From the NCBI GenBank assembly GCA_028291985.1, contig JAQGNE010000008.1:1-64000 (forward strand): a DNA stretch of 64,000 nucleotides, in the 5' to 3' direction. A program made the translations under genes and the position numbers. The DNA is from Polaromonas sp. (GTDB taxonomy: Bacteria > Pseudomonadota > Gammaproteobacteria > Burkholderiales > Burkholderiaceae_C). The notes beneath the pieces are model-generated. The model saw only the letters and a program-made list of their open reading frames with translations. It was not told where the DNA came from and searched no databases. Shown here one piece after another: positions 44,457 through 54,376 of this stretch; within the stretch, counting starts at the first letter, position 1; each line of letters begins with the position of its first letter.

Positions 44457-46121
44457 ATGATCACCTCAAGCACGCTTGGCGCTTCCAGCACCGCTGGCAC
44501 GGCCGGCGCCGCCGGCAATCCCGTCCATTCCGGCGCTGACCCCGCTGCCATCACGGTGCAGCAGCAAGCGCTGCCTGCCGCGGTTCCGGCAAGCTCGGCC
44601 ACTGGAACAGGTGGCGCTGCAGCGGCAAGGCCCCCTACGCGCCGAAGCCGCGATGCCGCCCGCCTGCCGCCTGCCCTGGGCAAAAGCCGGCTGGTGGTGG
44701 TGTCAAACCGCGTGGCTGATCCGCGCAAGGCGGCAGCCGGCGGGCTGGCGGTGGCACTGGCCGACTCCCTGAAGGCGACCGGCGGCATGTGGTTTGGCTG
44801 GAGCGGAAACATCGTCAAGGATGGTGCGCCTGGCGAGGGCGAACTGCACGTGCAGCAGGCCGGCAGCGTGACACTGGCCACGGTTGACCTGTGCACCGAA
44901 GACCATGACGGCTATTACCTGGGCTACAGCAACGATGTGCTGTGGCCGGTGTTTCATTACCGCCTTGACCTGGCGCGCTTCGAGTCGGCCTATATCGAGG
45001 CCTACCGCCGCGTGAACCGCTTGTTTGCACACAAGCTGACGGGTCTGCTCAGGCCGGACGACATCATCTGGGTGCATGATTACCACCTGATACCGCTGGC
45101 CTCTGAATTGCGGGCCATGGGCTGCAAGAACCGGATCGGTTTTTTTCTGCACATACCGCTGCCGCCTCAGCTGATTCTGGCGGCCATACCCCAGCATGAA
45201 TGGCTGGTGCGCGCGCTGTTTGCCTATGACCTGGTGGGCTTTCAGGCCGAAGCTGACCTGCTGCATTTTTCGCGCTATGTGCAGTCGGAAGCCAGCGCCA
45301 CCGATCTGGGCAACAACCGCTACCGCGCCTATAACCGGACGCTGCGCGCAGGCGCGTTTCCGATCGGCATAGACGTTGACGAATTCGCGGCCATGGCGCT
45401 GGCGCGCGAAGCGCGCGAAATGTACGAGTCGATGACCACCGAATATTCGCGCCGCAAGCTGCTGCTGGGCGTGGAGCGGCTTGATTATTCCAAGGGTCTG
45501 CCCCAGCGGATGCGGGCGTTTCAGAGCCTGCTGAAAAAGTACCCCGATAACGTGGGCAGCACCACGCTGATACAGATTGCATCGCCCAGCCGCGAGGACA
45601 TGGGCGCCTATACCGATTTGCGCCAGGAACTGGAAAGCCTCGCCGGCGCCATCAACAGCAACTGGGGCGAGCTCGACTGGATGCCGATTCGCTATATGCA
45701 CCGCAACGTGGCGCGCAAGCGCTTGCCCGGGCTTTACCGCGCGGCACGGGTGGCGCTGGTCACGCCGCTGCGCGACGGCATGAACCTGGTGGCCAAGGAA
45801 TTCGTTGCCGCGCAGGACCCGGAAGACCCTGGTGTGCTGGTGCTGTCGCGGTTTGCCGGCGCTGCCGAGCAGATGGAGCACGCGCTGCTGGTGAACCCCT
45901 ATGACATCGATGGAACCGCCGAAATCATTCAGCAGGCGCTGCACATGCCTTTGCTGGAGCGCCAGGCCAGGCACCAGAAACTGCTGGCCTGTATACGCCG
46001 GCAGGATGTGCACTGGTGGCGGCGCACCTTTCTGGAGGCGCTGGCCGGAACCGACGCCAACGACCAGAGGCGGCAGGTGCCGCTGCTGACGCCGGTGGCG
46101 GCCGAGCAGGCCATCGGCTGA
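44457..46121 (+). CDS. otsA: Trehalose-6-phosphate synthase
   Basis: GT20 enzyme joining UDP-glucose and glucose-6-phosphate. Blocks: [91 protein letters not shown], and [18 protein letters not shown]. 554 residues; about 80 residues longer than E. coli OtsA because of an Ala/Gly/Thr/Ser-rich N-terminal tail (about 1-75) that looks disordered. If a later start is used the tail would vanish, but I see no better start before the domain. Last gene of the operon. Confidence 0.95.
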   Translation: MITSSTLGASSTAGTAGAAGNPVHSGADPAAITVQQQALPAAVPASSATGTGGAAAARPPTRRSRDAARLPPALGKSRLVVVSNRVADPRKAAAGGLAVALADSLKATGGMWFGWSGNIVKDGAPGEGELHVQQAGSVTLATVDLCTEDHDGYYLGYSNDVLWPVFHYRLDLARFESAYIEAYRRVNRLFAHKLTGLLRPDDIIWVHDYHLIPLASELRAMGCKNRIGFFLHIPLPPQLILAAIPQHEWLVRALFAYDLVGFQAEADLLHFSRYVQSEASATDLGNNRYRAYNRTLRAGAFPIGIDVDEFAAMALAREAREMYESMTTEYSRRKLLLGVERLDYSKGLPQRMRAFQSLLKKYPDNVGSTTLIQIASPSREDMGAYTDLRQELESLAGAINSNWGELDWMPIRYMHRNVARKRLPGLYRAARVALVTPLRDGMNLVAKEFVAAQDPEDPGVLVLSRFAGAAEQMEHALLVNPYDIDGTAEIIQQALHMPLLERQARHQKLLACIRRQDVHWWRRTFLEALAGTDANDQRRQVPLLTPVAAEQAIG

Positions 46122-46146
46122 TCGCGTGTGCTTGCCGCCCGGCGAG

Positions 46147-47157
46147 CTAGCTGACCAGTGCCAGCGCGGCGTAGTCGCCAACCTTTTCGCCCAGCCCGGC
46201 CGGTAGCAGCTTCACGCCCTCGGTCAACGATGCGAGCTTGCCGTCCAGCTGTGCCTGCAGGCGCGGCAGCAACAGATCGCGGTTGTTGCAAAACACACTG
46301 CCGCCCAAGCTGATGGCCTGCAGGTCCAGCGTGATCACCAGGTTATACAAAGCCCGCCCCAGCACCCGGCATAATTCATCAATAATAGCCACAGCCCTTG
46401 TATTTCCTTCTGTGGCAGCTATTAATAACGTAGCAGCATCTGCATAGCCCTGGCTTGCAAACCGCCGCGCGATGGCATTACCCGCCACCAGCGCCTCCAC
46501 GTCACCGGTGTTGCCGCAGCCGCACAGTGCGTCGTCGTTATCGCTCACGAACATATGGCCGGCATGGCCCGCATTGCCGTGCTTGCCGCGCAGCACGCGC
46601 CCGTCCACACACAGGCCCATGCCGATACCGGTGCTCCAGGTCACATAGGCGCAGTTATCCACCCCCTGCAGCGCGCCCCAGCGGCGCTCGGCTTCCAGTG
46701 CGGCAACACAGTCGTTCTCGATGCGTACCGATGAAAACACCGCCCGCAAGGGCGCTTCGAGCGGCAGGCTGAGCCAGTCATTCGGCAGCCCGCGCGCCGG
46801 CCCGGCCATACCGCCGCATATATTGGGCGCCACCAGTTCAAGCCTGCCGGAGCGCAGCGCAAACGGCCCGCAGGAGGCGACGCCCACTGCGGCCAGCGCC
46901 GAGCGCGGCAAGCCCGCTTCGGCGCAGCTGGTGTCGATGAGCCGCAGCACCTGCTGGCTTAAGGCGTCGGAAGTGCCTTCTTTCACAGTCAACTCGGTGA
47001 TACGGCTTTTGGTGCCGGCCGCATCAAAGATGCTGACCGCGATCTTGGTGCCACCAATATCGACACCGGCAACCGGCGCCGCGCCTGGCGCAAGCCCGGG
47101 ACGGACAGCCTGGGGTTGAAGCTTGCCTGCAGAAGAGATGGCGGAAGCTGATGTCAA
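46147..47157 (-). CDS. ROK-family sugar kinase
   Basis: Sugar kinase of the ROK family; the sugar (glucose, fructose or N-acetylhexosamine) cannot be told. ATP-site motif VAGVDIGGTKIAVSIFD; catalytic region RIENDCVAALEAERRWGA; STGIGMGLCVDGRVLRGKHGNAGHAGHM; zinc-site region LCGCGNTGDVEALV, in which the usual third Cys (CxCGxxGC) is Asp; and LDLQAISLGGSVF near the end. 336 residues, with a 30-residue Ala/Pro/Gly-rich N-terminal extension. The segment ATLLIAATEGNTRAVAIIDE is encoded by an AT-rich dispersed element. Convergent with the trehalose operon. Confidence 0.9.
   Translation of the reverse strand: MTSASAISSAGKLQPQAVRPGLAPGAAPVAGVDIGGTKIAVSIFDAAGTKSRITELTVKEGTSDALSQQVLRLIDTSCAEAGLPRSALAAVGVASCGPFALRSGRLELVAPNICGGMAGPARGLPNDWLSLPLEAPLRAVFSSVRIENDCVAALEAERRWGALQGVDNCAYVTWSTGIGMGLCVDGRVLRGKHGNAGHAGHMFVSDNDDALCGCGNTGDVEALVAGNAIARRFASQGYADAATLLIAATEGNTRAVAIIDELCRVLGRALYNLVITLDLQAISLGGSVFCNNRDLLLPRLQAQLDGKLASLTEGVKLLPAGLGEKVGDYAALALVS
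46376..46440 (-). repeat. AT-rich hairpin element, copy E (within the ROK kinase gene)
   Basis: Minus strand reads GCTACGTTATTAATAGCTGCC, ACAGAAGGAAATACAAGGGCTG, TGGCTATTATTGATG. The arms on the plus strand are AATAGCCACAG (46384-46394) and CTGTGGCAGCTATT (46410-46423), pairing except for a 2-nt bulge. Marked drop in GC within the gene. Confidence 0.65.
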
Positions 47158-47245
47158 TTGGAATCCTCAAAATGAAAAACAGATGTGAAGGCGATGGCGG
47201 CAGTCGCCAGCAAACGCCTTGCTCGAACGTTGGCGAAACATTTGC

Positions 47246-48394
47246 CTAGAGCGTGTGGCATCGGTCCCCTTGCGAAAAACCGTCCGCGTGCCAACCGCTA
47301 TAGGGTTTGCCGGGCTTGTCCGCAGCAAAGCCGACCACCTTGAACAGCTCGCCCATCTCGTGCTCGTTGACCAGCTTTTGCACCATGGCGCGCTCGGCAA
47401 TACCGGCCTGGTCAAGTCCATCGATCAGGCCGCAGTTCAGCAGGAACCGGCCCTGCCCGGTATAGCCCAGAACCCGCAGCCCGGCCTCTTGCCCCGCCAG
47501 CGCAATGCCGGTGAAGTTGACATGCGCGGTGATGTCTTTCAGACCCACATCGGCCAGCGGGTCGGTGTCGGCCATATGGTTGCGGTGGCACATCAGGGTG
47601 CCCATGCTGCGCTGGGGATGGTAGTACTCATGCTCCGGAAAGCCGTAGTCGAACATGAAAATTGCGCCTGCCTCCAGCCGGTCTGCCAGCGTGCGCACAA
47701 AGCCTTCAGCCGCGGGATGGATCTCGGTCAGGTAATCATGCCCGCCCGCCACTTCAAAGGGTGGCCGAAGCCTGGTGGCCTGATCGGCCCAGCCAAAGGT
47801 GCCCGCCTGCAGCACCACACCACGCTCATGCCAGCAGCCACCCAGGCGAGCCAGCAGTTTTACCGGCATGGCATCCAGCACCTCGTTGCCCACAACCACG
47901 CCCTGCATGGGTGTGGGTAGCTCGGTCACCCAGCGCACCTTGTCAGCGAAGGACTGCAGGCGCAGACGCTGGCGCTCGCGCAGGCTGCCTGACAGGTCAA
48001 CAATGCTGTAGCGCGAGACGGCGTCGCCCAGGTTTTGCAGCAACTGGCCAGCCAGCGCGCCAGAACCCGCGCCAAACTCCCACACCTCGGTGGTCGCGGT
48101 TGCGGTCAAGGCTTGCCGCACCTGCACCGCCAACGCGCGGCCAAAATGCGGCGACATCTCCGGCGCGGTCGCAAAATCACCGCCGCCACTGGCTGTGGCA
48201 GAAGGCATCATGCTGAATTTGGGCAGGGCATTCTCGTAATAGCCCCAACCAGGCGTGTACAACGCCATTTCCATGAATTGATCAAACGCCAGCCAGTCAC
48301 CGTTTGCCGCGATGGCGTTGCCGATGTGTGCGTGAAGGCTGGTCGGTAAAATGATGGGTTCGCTGGTTTTTGTCACCTGGCAATTGTCTGTCAT
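47246..48394 (-). CDS. SAM-dependent methyltransferase, MidA/NDUFAF7 family
   Basis: Class I methyltransferase of the DUF185/MidA group, whose mitochondrial members methylate an arginine of complex I; the bacterial substrate is not settled. Motifs: LAFDQFMEMALYTPGWGYY, DFATAPEMSPHFGRALA, VWEFGAGSGALAGQLL (SAM loop), VVVGNEVLDAMPV, and IFMFDYGFPEHEYYHPQRSMGTLMCHR. 382 residues. The start at 48394 (MTDNCQV) is preferred; the frame opens at 48568 within the divergent SDR gene. Divergent from the folM-like gene. Confidence 0.9.
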   Translation of the reverse strand: MTDNCQVTKTSEPIILPTSLHAHIGNAIAANGDWLAFDQFMEMALYTPGWGYYENALPKFSMMPSATASGGGDFATAPEMSPHFGRALAVQVRQALTATATTEVWEFGAGSGALAGQLLQNLGDAVSRYSIVDLSGSLRERQRLRLQSFADKVRWVTELPTPMQGVVVGNEVLDAMPVKLLARLGGCWHERGVVLQAGTFGWADQATRLRPPFEVAGGHDYLTEIHPAAEGFVRTLADRLEAGAIFMFDYGFPEHEYYHPQRSMGTLMCHRNHMADTDPLADVGLKDITAHVNFTGIALAGQEAGLRVLGYTGQGRFLLNCGLIDGLDQAGIAERAMVQKLVNEHEMGELFKVVGFAADKPGKPYSGWHADGFSQGDRCHTL

Positions 48395-48457
48395 CGACAA
48401 AAACCCACCGCATTTCGCGGCGACCCGCGCCCTTGCGCCCTCGCATCCCAAACTCTC

Positions 48458-49249
48458 ATGCAAACTGCAGCCAGACCGCCCGTTGTTCTTGTTACCGGTG
48501 CCGCCAGACGGCTGGGCCGCGAGATTGCGCTGGCGCTGGCTGGCGCAGGCTGGCAGGTGGCGGTTCATTACCGCGGCTCTGAAGAAGACGCTATAAAAAC
48601 AGTAGCCGAATGCGCACGTCTTTCGGGGGCTTCAGCCCGATTTTGTTGTGATTTGAACGATGAGGACGCTGTGCGCGGCCTGCTGCCGAGCGTGGTCGTG
48701 GAGTTCGGCCGGGTTGATGCGCTCGTCAACAGCGCATCGACTTTTGAGCATGACAGTGCTGTCAGTTTCAGTTTTGCCACGCTTGAAAAACACATGCGCA
48801 GCAATACCGCTGCGCCCATCATCCTGGCGCAGGCGCTGCACACGCATGTGGCATCCAGAACAACCGGCGATGCGCCAGCCATGGCCGGCGCGAGCGCTGT
48901 GGTGAACCTGCTGGACCAGAAACTCTGGAACCAGAACCCGGACTTTTTGAGCTACACCCTGTCAAAGGCAGCGCTGGCGGCCGCCAACACCATGCTGGCG
49001 ATGGCGCTGGCCCCGCTGGTACGGGTGGTCGGCGTCGCGCCAGGGCTGACGCTGACCAGCCATATGCTCAGCGAGGTGCAGTTTCAGGCGCTGCACAGGC
49101 TGTCACCGCTGGGGCGCTCCTCGACGCCTGCCGATGTGGCAGCGGCCGTAAAGTTTGCGCTGGAAAACCGCTCGATCACCGGCACGACGCTGCTGGTCGA
49201 CGGTGGCCAGCACCTCATGAGGTTTGAGCGCGATTTCTCACTGATGTGA
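48458..49249 (+). CDS. SDR oxidoreductase, FolM/pteridine-reductase-like
   Basis: Short-chain dehydrogenase with the TGxxxRxG variant (VVLVTGAARRLGREIALALAGAG) found in pteridine reductases and FolM rather than the usual TGxxxGxG. Further blocks: LVNSASTFEHDS, SAVVNLLDQKLWNQNPDFLSYTLSKAALAAAN (catalytic Tyr and Lys, YxxxK) and VVGVAPGLTL. 263 residues. It is followed by folB, which supports a role in dihydromonapterin or dihydrofolate reduction within the pterin pathway. Confidence 0.9.
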   Translation: MQTAARPPVVLVTGAARRLGREIALALAGAGWQVAVHYRGSEEDAIKTVAECARLSGASARFCCDLNDEDAVRGLLPSVVVEFGRVDALVNSASTFEHDSAVSFSFATLEKHMRSNTAAPIILAQALHTHVASRTTGDAPAMAGASAVVNLLDQKLWNQNPDFLSYTLSKAALAAANTMLAMALAPLVRVVGVAPGLTLTSHMLSEVQFQALHRLSPLGRSSTPADVAAAVKFALENRSITGTTLLVDGGQHLMRFERDFSLM

Positions 49250-49297
49250 GCACCGGTTCCTACAGATTCACCCCTTCACCCACAGCAGACTGACACC

Positions 49298-49669
49298 ATG
49301 TTCAACACCAGGGGAACCCAGATCCTCACGCTGACCGGACTTCGCTTTGATGCCAATCTCGGAATTCTCGAGCAGGAAAAAGCAGCGCCCCAGCCGATTC
49401 AGGTTGATGCCGAACTGAACCTCGGCACCCAGCCCATGATGCCCAGCGACGACGACATCAACCATGTGCTGGACTACCGCAAGGTGCGCCAGATCATCAT
49501 CGTCGAATGCACAGCCGAGCATGTCAACCTGCTCGAAAGCCTGATCGGCAAGCTGGCGCACCGGCTGATGCTGCTGCCAGGTGTGCTGGGTGTACGGGTG
49601 AAGATTGCGAAACTTGAAATATTTGACGACTGCGAAGTAGCGATTCGTGTCGAGACAGGACAGTGGTGA
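49298..49669 (+). CDS. folB: Dihydroneopterin aldolase-type protein
   Basis: FolB/FolX-fold protein of 123 residues: [96 protein letters not shown]. The Glu/His-containing region EHVNLLE is the active-site helix. It makes 6-hydroxymethyl-dihydropterin in folate synthesis, or epimerises pterin triphosphate if FolX-like. Lies between the folM-like gene and ttcA, in one direction. Confidence 0.92.
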   Translation: MFNTRGTQILTLTGLRFDANLGILEQEKAAPQPIQVDAELNLGTQPMMPSDDDINHVLDYRKVRQIIIVECTAEHVNLLESLIGKLAHRLMLLPGVLGVRVKIAKLEIFDDCEVAIRVETGQW

Positions 49670-49673
49670 CAAC

Positions 49674-50672
49674 ATGGGCGCACAGGACATGAATGCAGCA
49701 GCATGGGATGAGGCAATCAGCCTGCATGAGCGCGAGGAAAGCTCGGCACGCGTGCAGAACACCCTGAAGATCGAGCGGGAGGATCACAAGCTCGAAAAGC
49801 GCCTGTGCCGGGAGGTCGGCCGCGCGATTGTTGACTTCAACATGATTGAGGAAGGCGACAAGGTCATGGTGTGCGTGTCGGGCGGCAAAGACAGTTATGC
49901 CATGCTGGACATCCTGCTCAAGCTGCAAAAACGCGCACCCATCAACTTCAGCCTGGTTGCCGTCAACCTGGACCAGAAGCAGCCCGGCTTTCCCGAGCAT
50001 GTGCTGCCCGGGTATCTGGCAAAGCTGGGCGTGCCGTACCACATCGAAAACCAGGACACTTACAGCATCGTCAAGCGCGTGATTCCCGAGGGCAAGACGC
50101 TGTGTTCACTCTGCTCCCGGCTGCGCCGGGGCATTTTGTACCGGGTGGCGGGCGAGCTGGGCGCGACCAAGGTGGCGCTGGGCCATCACCGTGACGACAT
50201 GCTGCAGACGTTTTTCCTGAACATGTTTTTTGCCGCCAAGCTCAAGGGCATGCCGCCCAAGCTGGTGAGCGATGACGGCAAGAACATCGTTATCCGGCCG
50301 ATGGCCTATGTCACCGAGAAAGACCTGACACGCTGGGCGCAGGTGCGTGACTTCCCCATCATTCCCTGCACGCTGTGCGGCAGCCAGGAAAATCTGCAGC
50401 GCAAGCAGGTTGGCAACATGCTGCGCGAGTGGGACAAAAAATTTCCGGGCCGTCTGGAAAACATGTTTAGCGCCCTGCAAAACATCGTGCCCTCGCACCT
50501 GATGGACGGCAAGCGGCATGACTTCAAGGGTATTCGCACCACCGGCGTTGCCGAGCCGGATGGCGACAGGGCTTTTGACGACGAAGCATTCAGGGAGCCT
50601 TTTGCTACAGGCAGCAGGGCCGGCATGCCGGGGCTGTCGGTGGTGGAGTTCAACCGCCCGGCGCTGGGTTAA
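49674..50672 (+). CDS. ttcA: tRNA 2-thiocytidine(32) synthetase
   Basis: ATP- and Fe-S-dependent enzyme that thiolates C32 of certain tRNAs. PP-loop motif [21 protein letters not shown] near residue 69; cluster cysteines in [14 protein letters not shown] and a further [13 protein letters not shown]; also [18 protein letters not shown] and [15 protein letters not shown] use the ATG at 49674, 4 bp after the folB stop; the ATG at 49689 is another option. 332 residues, with a C-terminal tail beyond the usual length (about 290-332). Confidence 0.95.
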   Translation: MGAQDMNAAAWDEAISLHEREESSARVQNTLKIEREDHKLEKRLCREVGRAIVDFNMIEEGDKVMVCVSGGKDSYAMLDILLKLQKRAPINFSLVAVNLDQKQPGFPEHVLPGYLAKLGVPYHIENQDTYSIVKRVIPEGKTLCSLCSRLRRGILYRVAGELGATKVALGHHRDDMLQTFFLNMFFAAKLKGMPPKLVSDDGKNIVIRPMAYVTEKDLTRWAQVRDFPIIPCTLCGSQENLQRKQVGNMLREWDKKFPGRLENMFSALQNIVPSHLMDGKRHDFKGIRTTGVAEPDGDRAFDDEAFREPFATGSRAGMPGLSVVEFNRPALG

Positions 50673-50710
50673 GGCTGGCGCCTGCTTTTTTTACTGGATA
50701 TGGAGGCCTT

Positions 50711-51349
50711 ATGAAACGAGTGATTGCAAGCGCTTTCTCAGTTGTCGCCATGGCATGGGTCATGACCGGGTGTTCCGGCATGCGGGTGGTCGACAGCGAT
50801 GTGACCGCGTTCTCGAACTGGCGCACTGCGCCGCCGTTGCCTGGAACCACCTACCGTTTCGAGCGCCTGCCGTCCCAGCAGGTGGCAGGTTCGCAGCAGG
50901 AGACGATCGAGGCGATGGCCCGCACAGCCCTGGCGAAAGTCGGCATGGTGCACAACCCCGCCACGCCCAGCTACAGCGTACAGCTTGCCGTGAATGCCCA
51001 GACGGTTGACCGTGCGGCTTACGGCGGAGGTTTCGGCGGCTATGGCGGCTTTGGCGGAGGCTTTGGCGGTTTCGGCGGATCGGGTGTGTTTCTGGGTGGC
51101 GGAAGCCGTGGCGGCAGCATCGGTCTGTCGGTTCCCATCGGTATTTCCGAGCCCTACTACAAACGGGAGCTGACGCTGCAGGTACGCGACCTTGGCAACA
51201 ACCAGGTCGCCTACGAAACCCGCGCGGTGCATGACGGTGTGTGGCCCGACACGCTGAGCGTGCTGCCGGCCATGCTGGACGCAGCCTTGCTCGGATTTCC
51301 GCAGCCGCCTTCCGGCACGCGCCGCATCAACACCGAGATCCCGCGCTAG
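50711..51349 (+). CDS. DUF4136 family lipoprotein
   Basis: 212 residues with a lipoprotein signal peptide (MKRVIASAFSVVAMAWVMTGC, lipobox MTGC). The DUF4136 pattern follows: TAFSNWRT, PGTTYRFERLPSQ, ARTALAKVGM, SYSVQLAVNAQ, then a Gly/Phe/Tyr-rich loop (about 100-125, GGGFGGYGGFGGGFGGFGG) before the strand-rich end (YYKRELTLQVRDLGNNQVAYETRAVHDG). Function unknown; envelope location expected. The next gene starts 4 bp after its stop codon. Confidence 0.88.
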   Translation: MKRVIASAFSVVAMAWVMTGCSGMRVVDSDVTAFSNWRTAPPLPGTTYRFERLPSQQVAGSQQETIEAMARTALAKVGMVHNPATPSYSVQLAVNAQTVDRAAYGGGFGGYGGFGGGFGGFGGSGVFLGGGSRGGSIGLSVPIGISEPYYKRELTLQVRDLGNNQVAYETRAVHDGVWPDTLSVLPAMLDAALLGFPQPPSGTRRINTEIPR

Positions 51350-51353
51350 CCTG

Positions 51354-51995
51354 ATGACCGAAGCCACCCGCATCATTGCCATTCGCCACGGTGAAACGCT
51401 TTGGAATGCCGCAACCCGTATTCAGGGCCAGCTGGATATTCCACTCAACGAGACGGGGCACCGCCAGGCCAGGCGCCTGGCTGCTGCCTTGAAAGACGAA
51501 CCTATCACAGCGATCTATGCCAGCGATCTGGCACGGGCCCAGCAAACCGCCAGCTACCTGGCCAGCGAGCTGGGCCTGGCGGTGCGGCCGGAACCGGCCA
51601 TTCGCGAACGCGGTTTCGGCGAGTTCGAAGGCAGGACCTTTGCTGAAATTGAAACCACGCTTCCCGAGCAGGCCCTGCGCTGGCGCACGCGCGACCCGGA
51701 CTTTGCACCCGTGGGCGGCGAGTCGCTGATCGACCTGCGCAGCCGCGTGGTTGGCGCGGCCGGGCGCCTTGCTGCCAGCCACCCGGGCGAGCTGATCGTC
51801 ATGGTGGCGCATGGTGGCGTCATGGACGTGCTGTACCGCGCGGCGACCCGGCTGGACATACAGGCACCGCGTACCTGGGCGCTGGGCAATGCTGCCATTA
51901 ACCGCCTGCTTTGGACGCATCAGGGTTTCAGCCTGGTGGGTTGGGCAGATACCCAGCATCTTGAGGCAACACTGGACGACCAGATCACAGACTAG
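51354..51995 (+). CDS. Histidine phosphatase superfamily protein (GpmB/CobC-like)
   Basis: 213 residues with the RHG motif near the start (IIAIRHGETLWNAATRIQGQLDIPLNETGHRQARRLA), YASDLARAQQTASYLA, REREFGEFEG-type block (IRERGFGEFEGRTF) and the second catalytic His in IVMVAHGGVMDVLYR. Members remove phosphate from sugars, alcohols or cofactor intermediates; the specific substrate is not predictable from sequence. Starts 4 bp after the DUF4136 gene. Confidence 0.92.
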   Translation: MTEATRIIAIRHGETLWNAATRIQGQLDIPLNETGHRQARRLAAALKDEPITAIYASDLARAQQTASYLASELGLAVRPEPAIRERGFGEFEGRTFAEIETTLPEQALRWRTRDPDFAPVGGESLIDLRSRVVGAAGRLAASHPGELIVMVAHGGVMDVLYRAATRLDIQAPRTWALGNAAINRLLWTHQGFSLVGWADTQHLEATLDDQITD

Positions 51996-52080
51996 CTGCA
52001 TGGGCCGCCATCAGGCGCTCCAGGCGTCATTTCCCAAACACTCACCTGGCCTCCAACGGAAGCCATGCACTGACCCGCAC

Positions 52081-53250
52081 ATGAATACCCTGCAACGCCT
52101 GATCGGCCAGCCCGTCGGTCATATCGACACGCCAGCACTGGTCATCGACCTGGATGCCATGGACCGCAACCTTGCCACCATGGCCAAGTTTGCCCGGACG
52201 CACAAGGTCAAGCTTCGCCCGCATGCCAAGATGCATAAGAGCGCAGAGCTTGCACGGCTGCAGATCAAGAGCGGCGCCGTGGGTGTTTGCGTTCAAAAAA
52301 CATCGGAGGCTGAAGCGCTGGTTGCCGGTGGTGTCTACGATATCTTCATCAGCAATGAGGTGGTTGCACCGCTCAAGCTGGCGCGTGTGGCCGCGCTGAC
52401 CCGGCTGGCCCAGCAGCATGGCGGCAGGATCGCCATCTGTGTGGACAGCGTCGAGGGGGTCAACCGCCTGGCGCATGTGATGAACGAGTCCCGCGCGGCC
52501 ACGGGCGTTGCCACCACCATCGACGTGCTTATCGAGATCAATGTGGGCCAGAACCGGTGTGGTATGGAACCCGGTGAGCCGGCGGTGGCCCTGGCGCTGG
52601 AGATTCGCAAGCACCCGCCGCTCAATTTTGTGGGCCTGCAGGCCTACCACGGCAGGGCGCAGCACCTGCGGACCGTGGCAGAACGCCGCGCGGCCATTGC
52701 GGCGGCTGTCAAGGCAGCATCAGACACCCGACAACGGATAGAGGCGCAAGGGGTCGCCGTGGGCCTGATCACCGGCGCGGGCACCGGCACCTGCGCACTC
52801 GAAGCGGCCAGCGGGGTCTATGGTGAGCTGCAGGCCGGCTCCTACCTCTTTATGGATGCCGATTACGGCGCCAACGAACGTGACGCCGCCGACCCGCGCT
52901 TCGAGCATGCGCTTTTTGTCAAAACCCAGGTCATGAGCGCACATGCAGGCCATGTGGTGTGCGACGCCGGCCACAAGAGCCATGCCATCGACTCGGGTCT
53001 GCCGCAGGTGCATGCCTTCAGCGAGCGAAGCCGGCTGGAATATGCAAACGGCGGCGATGAGCACGGCATCCTGCGGCCGGCAGCGGGCAGCAGCCGGCTG
53101 CCCTCACTCGGCAGCATGCTATGGCTGATTCCGGGTCACTGCGACCCTACGGTCAATTTGCATGACCACCTGATCGGCGTACGCGGCGGTCTGCTAAAAG
53201 GTGTGGTGGAGCGCATCATCAAGGTCGACGGGCGCGGGGCGCTGACCTGA
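52081..53250 (+). CDS. DSD1-like PLP-dependent enzyme (D-threonine aldolase / D-serine dehydratase family)
   Basis: Fold-type III (alanine racemase-like) PLP enzyme, 389 residues: IDTPALVIDLDAMDRNLATMAKFA, KLRPHAKMHKSAELARLQI (PLP lysine in the RPHxK context), DIFISNEVVAP, VLIEINVGQNRCGMEPGE, GLQAYHGRAQH, ITGAGTGTC, and the metal-binding end LIPGHCDPTVNLHD (His-x-Cys, typical of DSD1-like proteins). Activity on D-threonine, D-serine or a hydroxy-aspartate is likely; which one is not determined. The start at 52081 fits the family N-terminus. Confidence 0.92.
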   Translation: MNTLQRLIGQPVGHIDTPALVIDLDAMDRNLATMAKFARTHKVKLRPHAKMHKSAELARLQIKSGAVGVCVQKTSEAEALVAGGVYDIFISNEVVAPLKLARVAALTRLAQQHGGRIAICVDSVEGVNRLAHVMNESRAATGVATTIDVLIEINVGQNRCGMEPGEPAVALALEIRKHPPLNFVGLQAYHGRAQHLRTVAERRAAIAAAVKAASDTRQRIEAQGVAVGLITGAGTGTCALEAASGVYGELQAGSYLFMDADYGANERDAADPRFEHALFVKTQVMSAHAGHVVCDAGHKSHAIDSGLPQVHAFSERSRLEYANGGDEHGILRPAAGSSRLPSLGSMLWLIPGHCDPTVNLHDHLIGVRGGLLKGVVERIIKVDGRGALT

Positions 53251-53275
53251 GCAACAGTGCCGCCTGCGCAGCTTT

Positions 53276-54340
53276 CTAGCCGAACATGTCGCCGGCAGCC
53301 GCTGGCGGGGCAACGCCGAGGTGCCGATAGGCGGCCAGCGTGGCGATGCGTCCCCGTGGCGTGCGCTGCAAAAACCCCTGCTGGATGAGATAAGGCTCGA
53401 TCACATCCTCTATCGTGCCGGGTTCCTCGCCGATGCTCGCGGCAATGTTGTCGAGCCCGACCGGGCCGCCATCAAACCGGTGGATCACCGCTTCCAGCAG
53501 CTTGCGGTCCATGATGTCAAAGCCCTGGGGATCCACATCGAGCATCGCCAGCGCCCTGTGGGCAATCTCCAGCGTGATATGGCCGGCGCCCTTGACGTCG
53601 GCATAGTCCCTTACCCGGCGCAACAGGCGATTGGCAATACGCGGCGTACCCCGTGAGCGGCGGGCAATCTCGAAACCGCCTTCAGCATCCATCGGCGCAT
53701 CAAGCAGGGCGGCGCTGCGGGTCACGATGCGGGCCAGTTCATCGGGCGTATAAAACTCAAGCCGCGCAACGATGCCAAAACGGTCGCGCAGCGGGTTGGT
53801 CAGCATGCCGGCGCGGGTGGTGGCACCCACCAGGGTGAAGGGCTGCAGGTCAAGCTTGATGCTGCGCGCTGCCGGCCCTTCGCCGATCATGATGTCGATC
53901 TGGTAGTCCTCCAGCGCCGGATAAAGGATTTCTTCCACTACCGGGCTCAGCCGGTGAATCTCGTCGATAAAAAGAACGTCGTTCTTTTCCAGGTTGGTCA
54001 GCAGTGCTGCCAGATCTTTAGGCTTTTCAAGCACCGGTCCCGAGGTTTGCCGCATGTTGACGCCCAGTTCATGCGCGATGATGTGCGAAAGCGTGGTCTT
54101 GCCCAGGCCTGGCGGGCCGAACAGCAGCACGTGGTCTAGCGCCTCACTGCGTTTTTTGGCGGCACCGATGAAGATTTCAAGCTGCTCCTTGATCTTGACC
54201 TGGCCGACATAGCTTTCAAACAGCTTGGGCCGCAAGGCGCGCTCGATGGCTTCCTCCCGCGGTGAATCCGTGGCCGCAGACATTACCCGGCGGGAGGACG
54301 GAATGTCGGGCATTGCAAAGTTATCGGTCTGGATTGACAT
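53276..54340 (-). CDS. ruvB: Holliday junction branch migration ATPase RuvB
   Basis: AAA+ motor that drives branch migration with RuvA. 354 residues: [29 protein letters not shown], Walker [23 protein letters not shown], Walker [42 protein letters not shown], sensor [21 protein letters not shown] and the C-terminal winged helix. The coupling with ruvA is broken here: a MazEF-type pair of about 0.6 kb lies between them. Confidence 0.97.
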   Translation of the reverse strand: MSIQTDNFAMPDIPSSRRVMSAATDSPREEAIERALRPKLFESYVGQVKIKEQLEIFIGAAKKRSEALDHVLLFGPPGLGKTTLSHIIAHELGVNMRQTSGPVLEKPKDLAALLTNLEKNDVLFIDEIHRLSPVVEEILYPALEDYQIDIMIGEGPAARSIKLDLQPFTLVGATTRAGMLTNPLRDRFGIVARLEFYTPDELARIVTRSAALLDAPMDAEGGFEIARRSRGTPRIANRLLRRVRDYADVKGAGHITLEIAHRALAMLDVDPQGFDIMDRKLLEAVIHRFDGGPVGLDNIAASIGEEPGTIEDVIEPYLIQQGFLQRTPRGRIATLAAYRHLGVAPPAAAGDMFG

Positions 54341-54376
54341 GGAAAGAATCAGGTCACGATGGTTGGCTGATGTCGA

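Noticed and set aside
42962..46181. Very long minus-strand open frames (473 and 492 codons) opposite the GH15 and otsA genes
   Set aside because: They are antisense to genes with clear family motifs, are rich in His, Arg, Gln and Ala as expected from reversed high-GC codons, and show no domain pattern.
50673..50710. Possible terminator after ttcA (AGGC/GCCT followed by a T run)
   Set aside because: The stem is only 4 bp and the next gene follows closely on the same strand.
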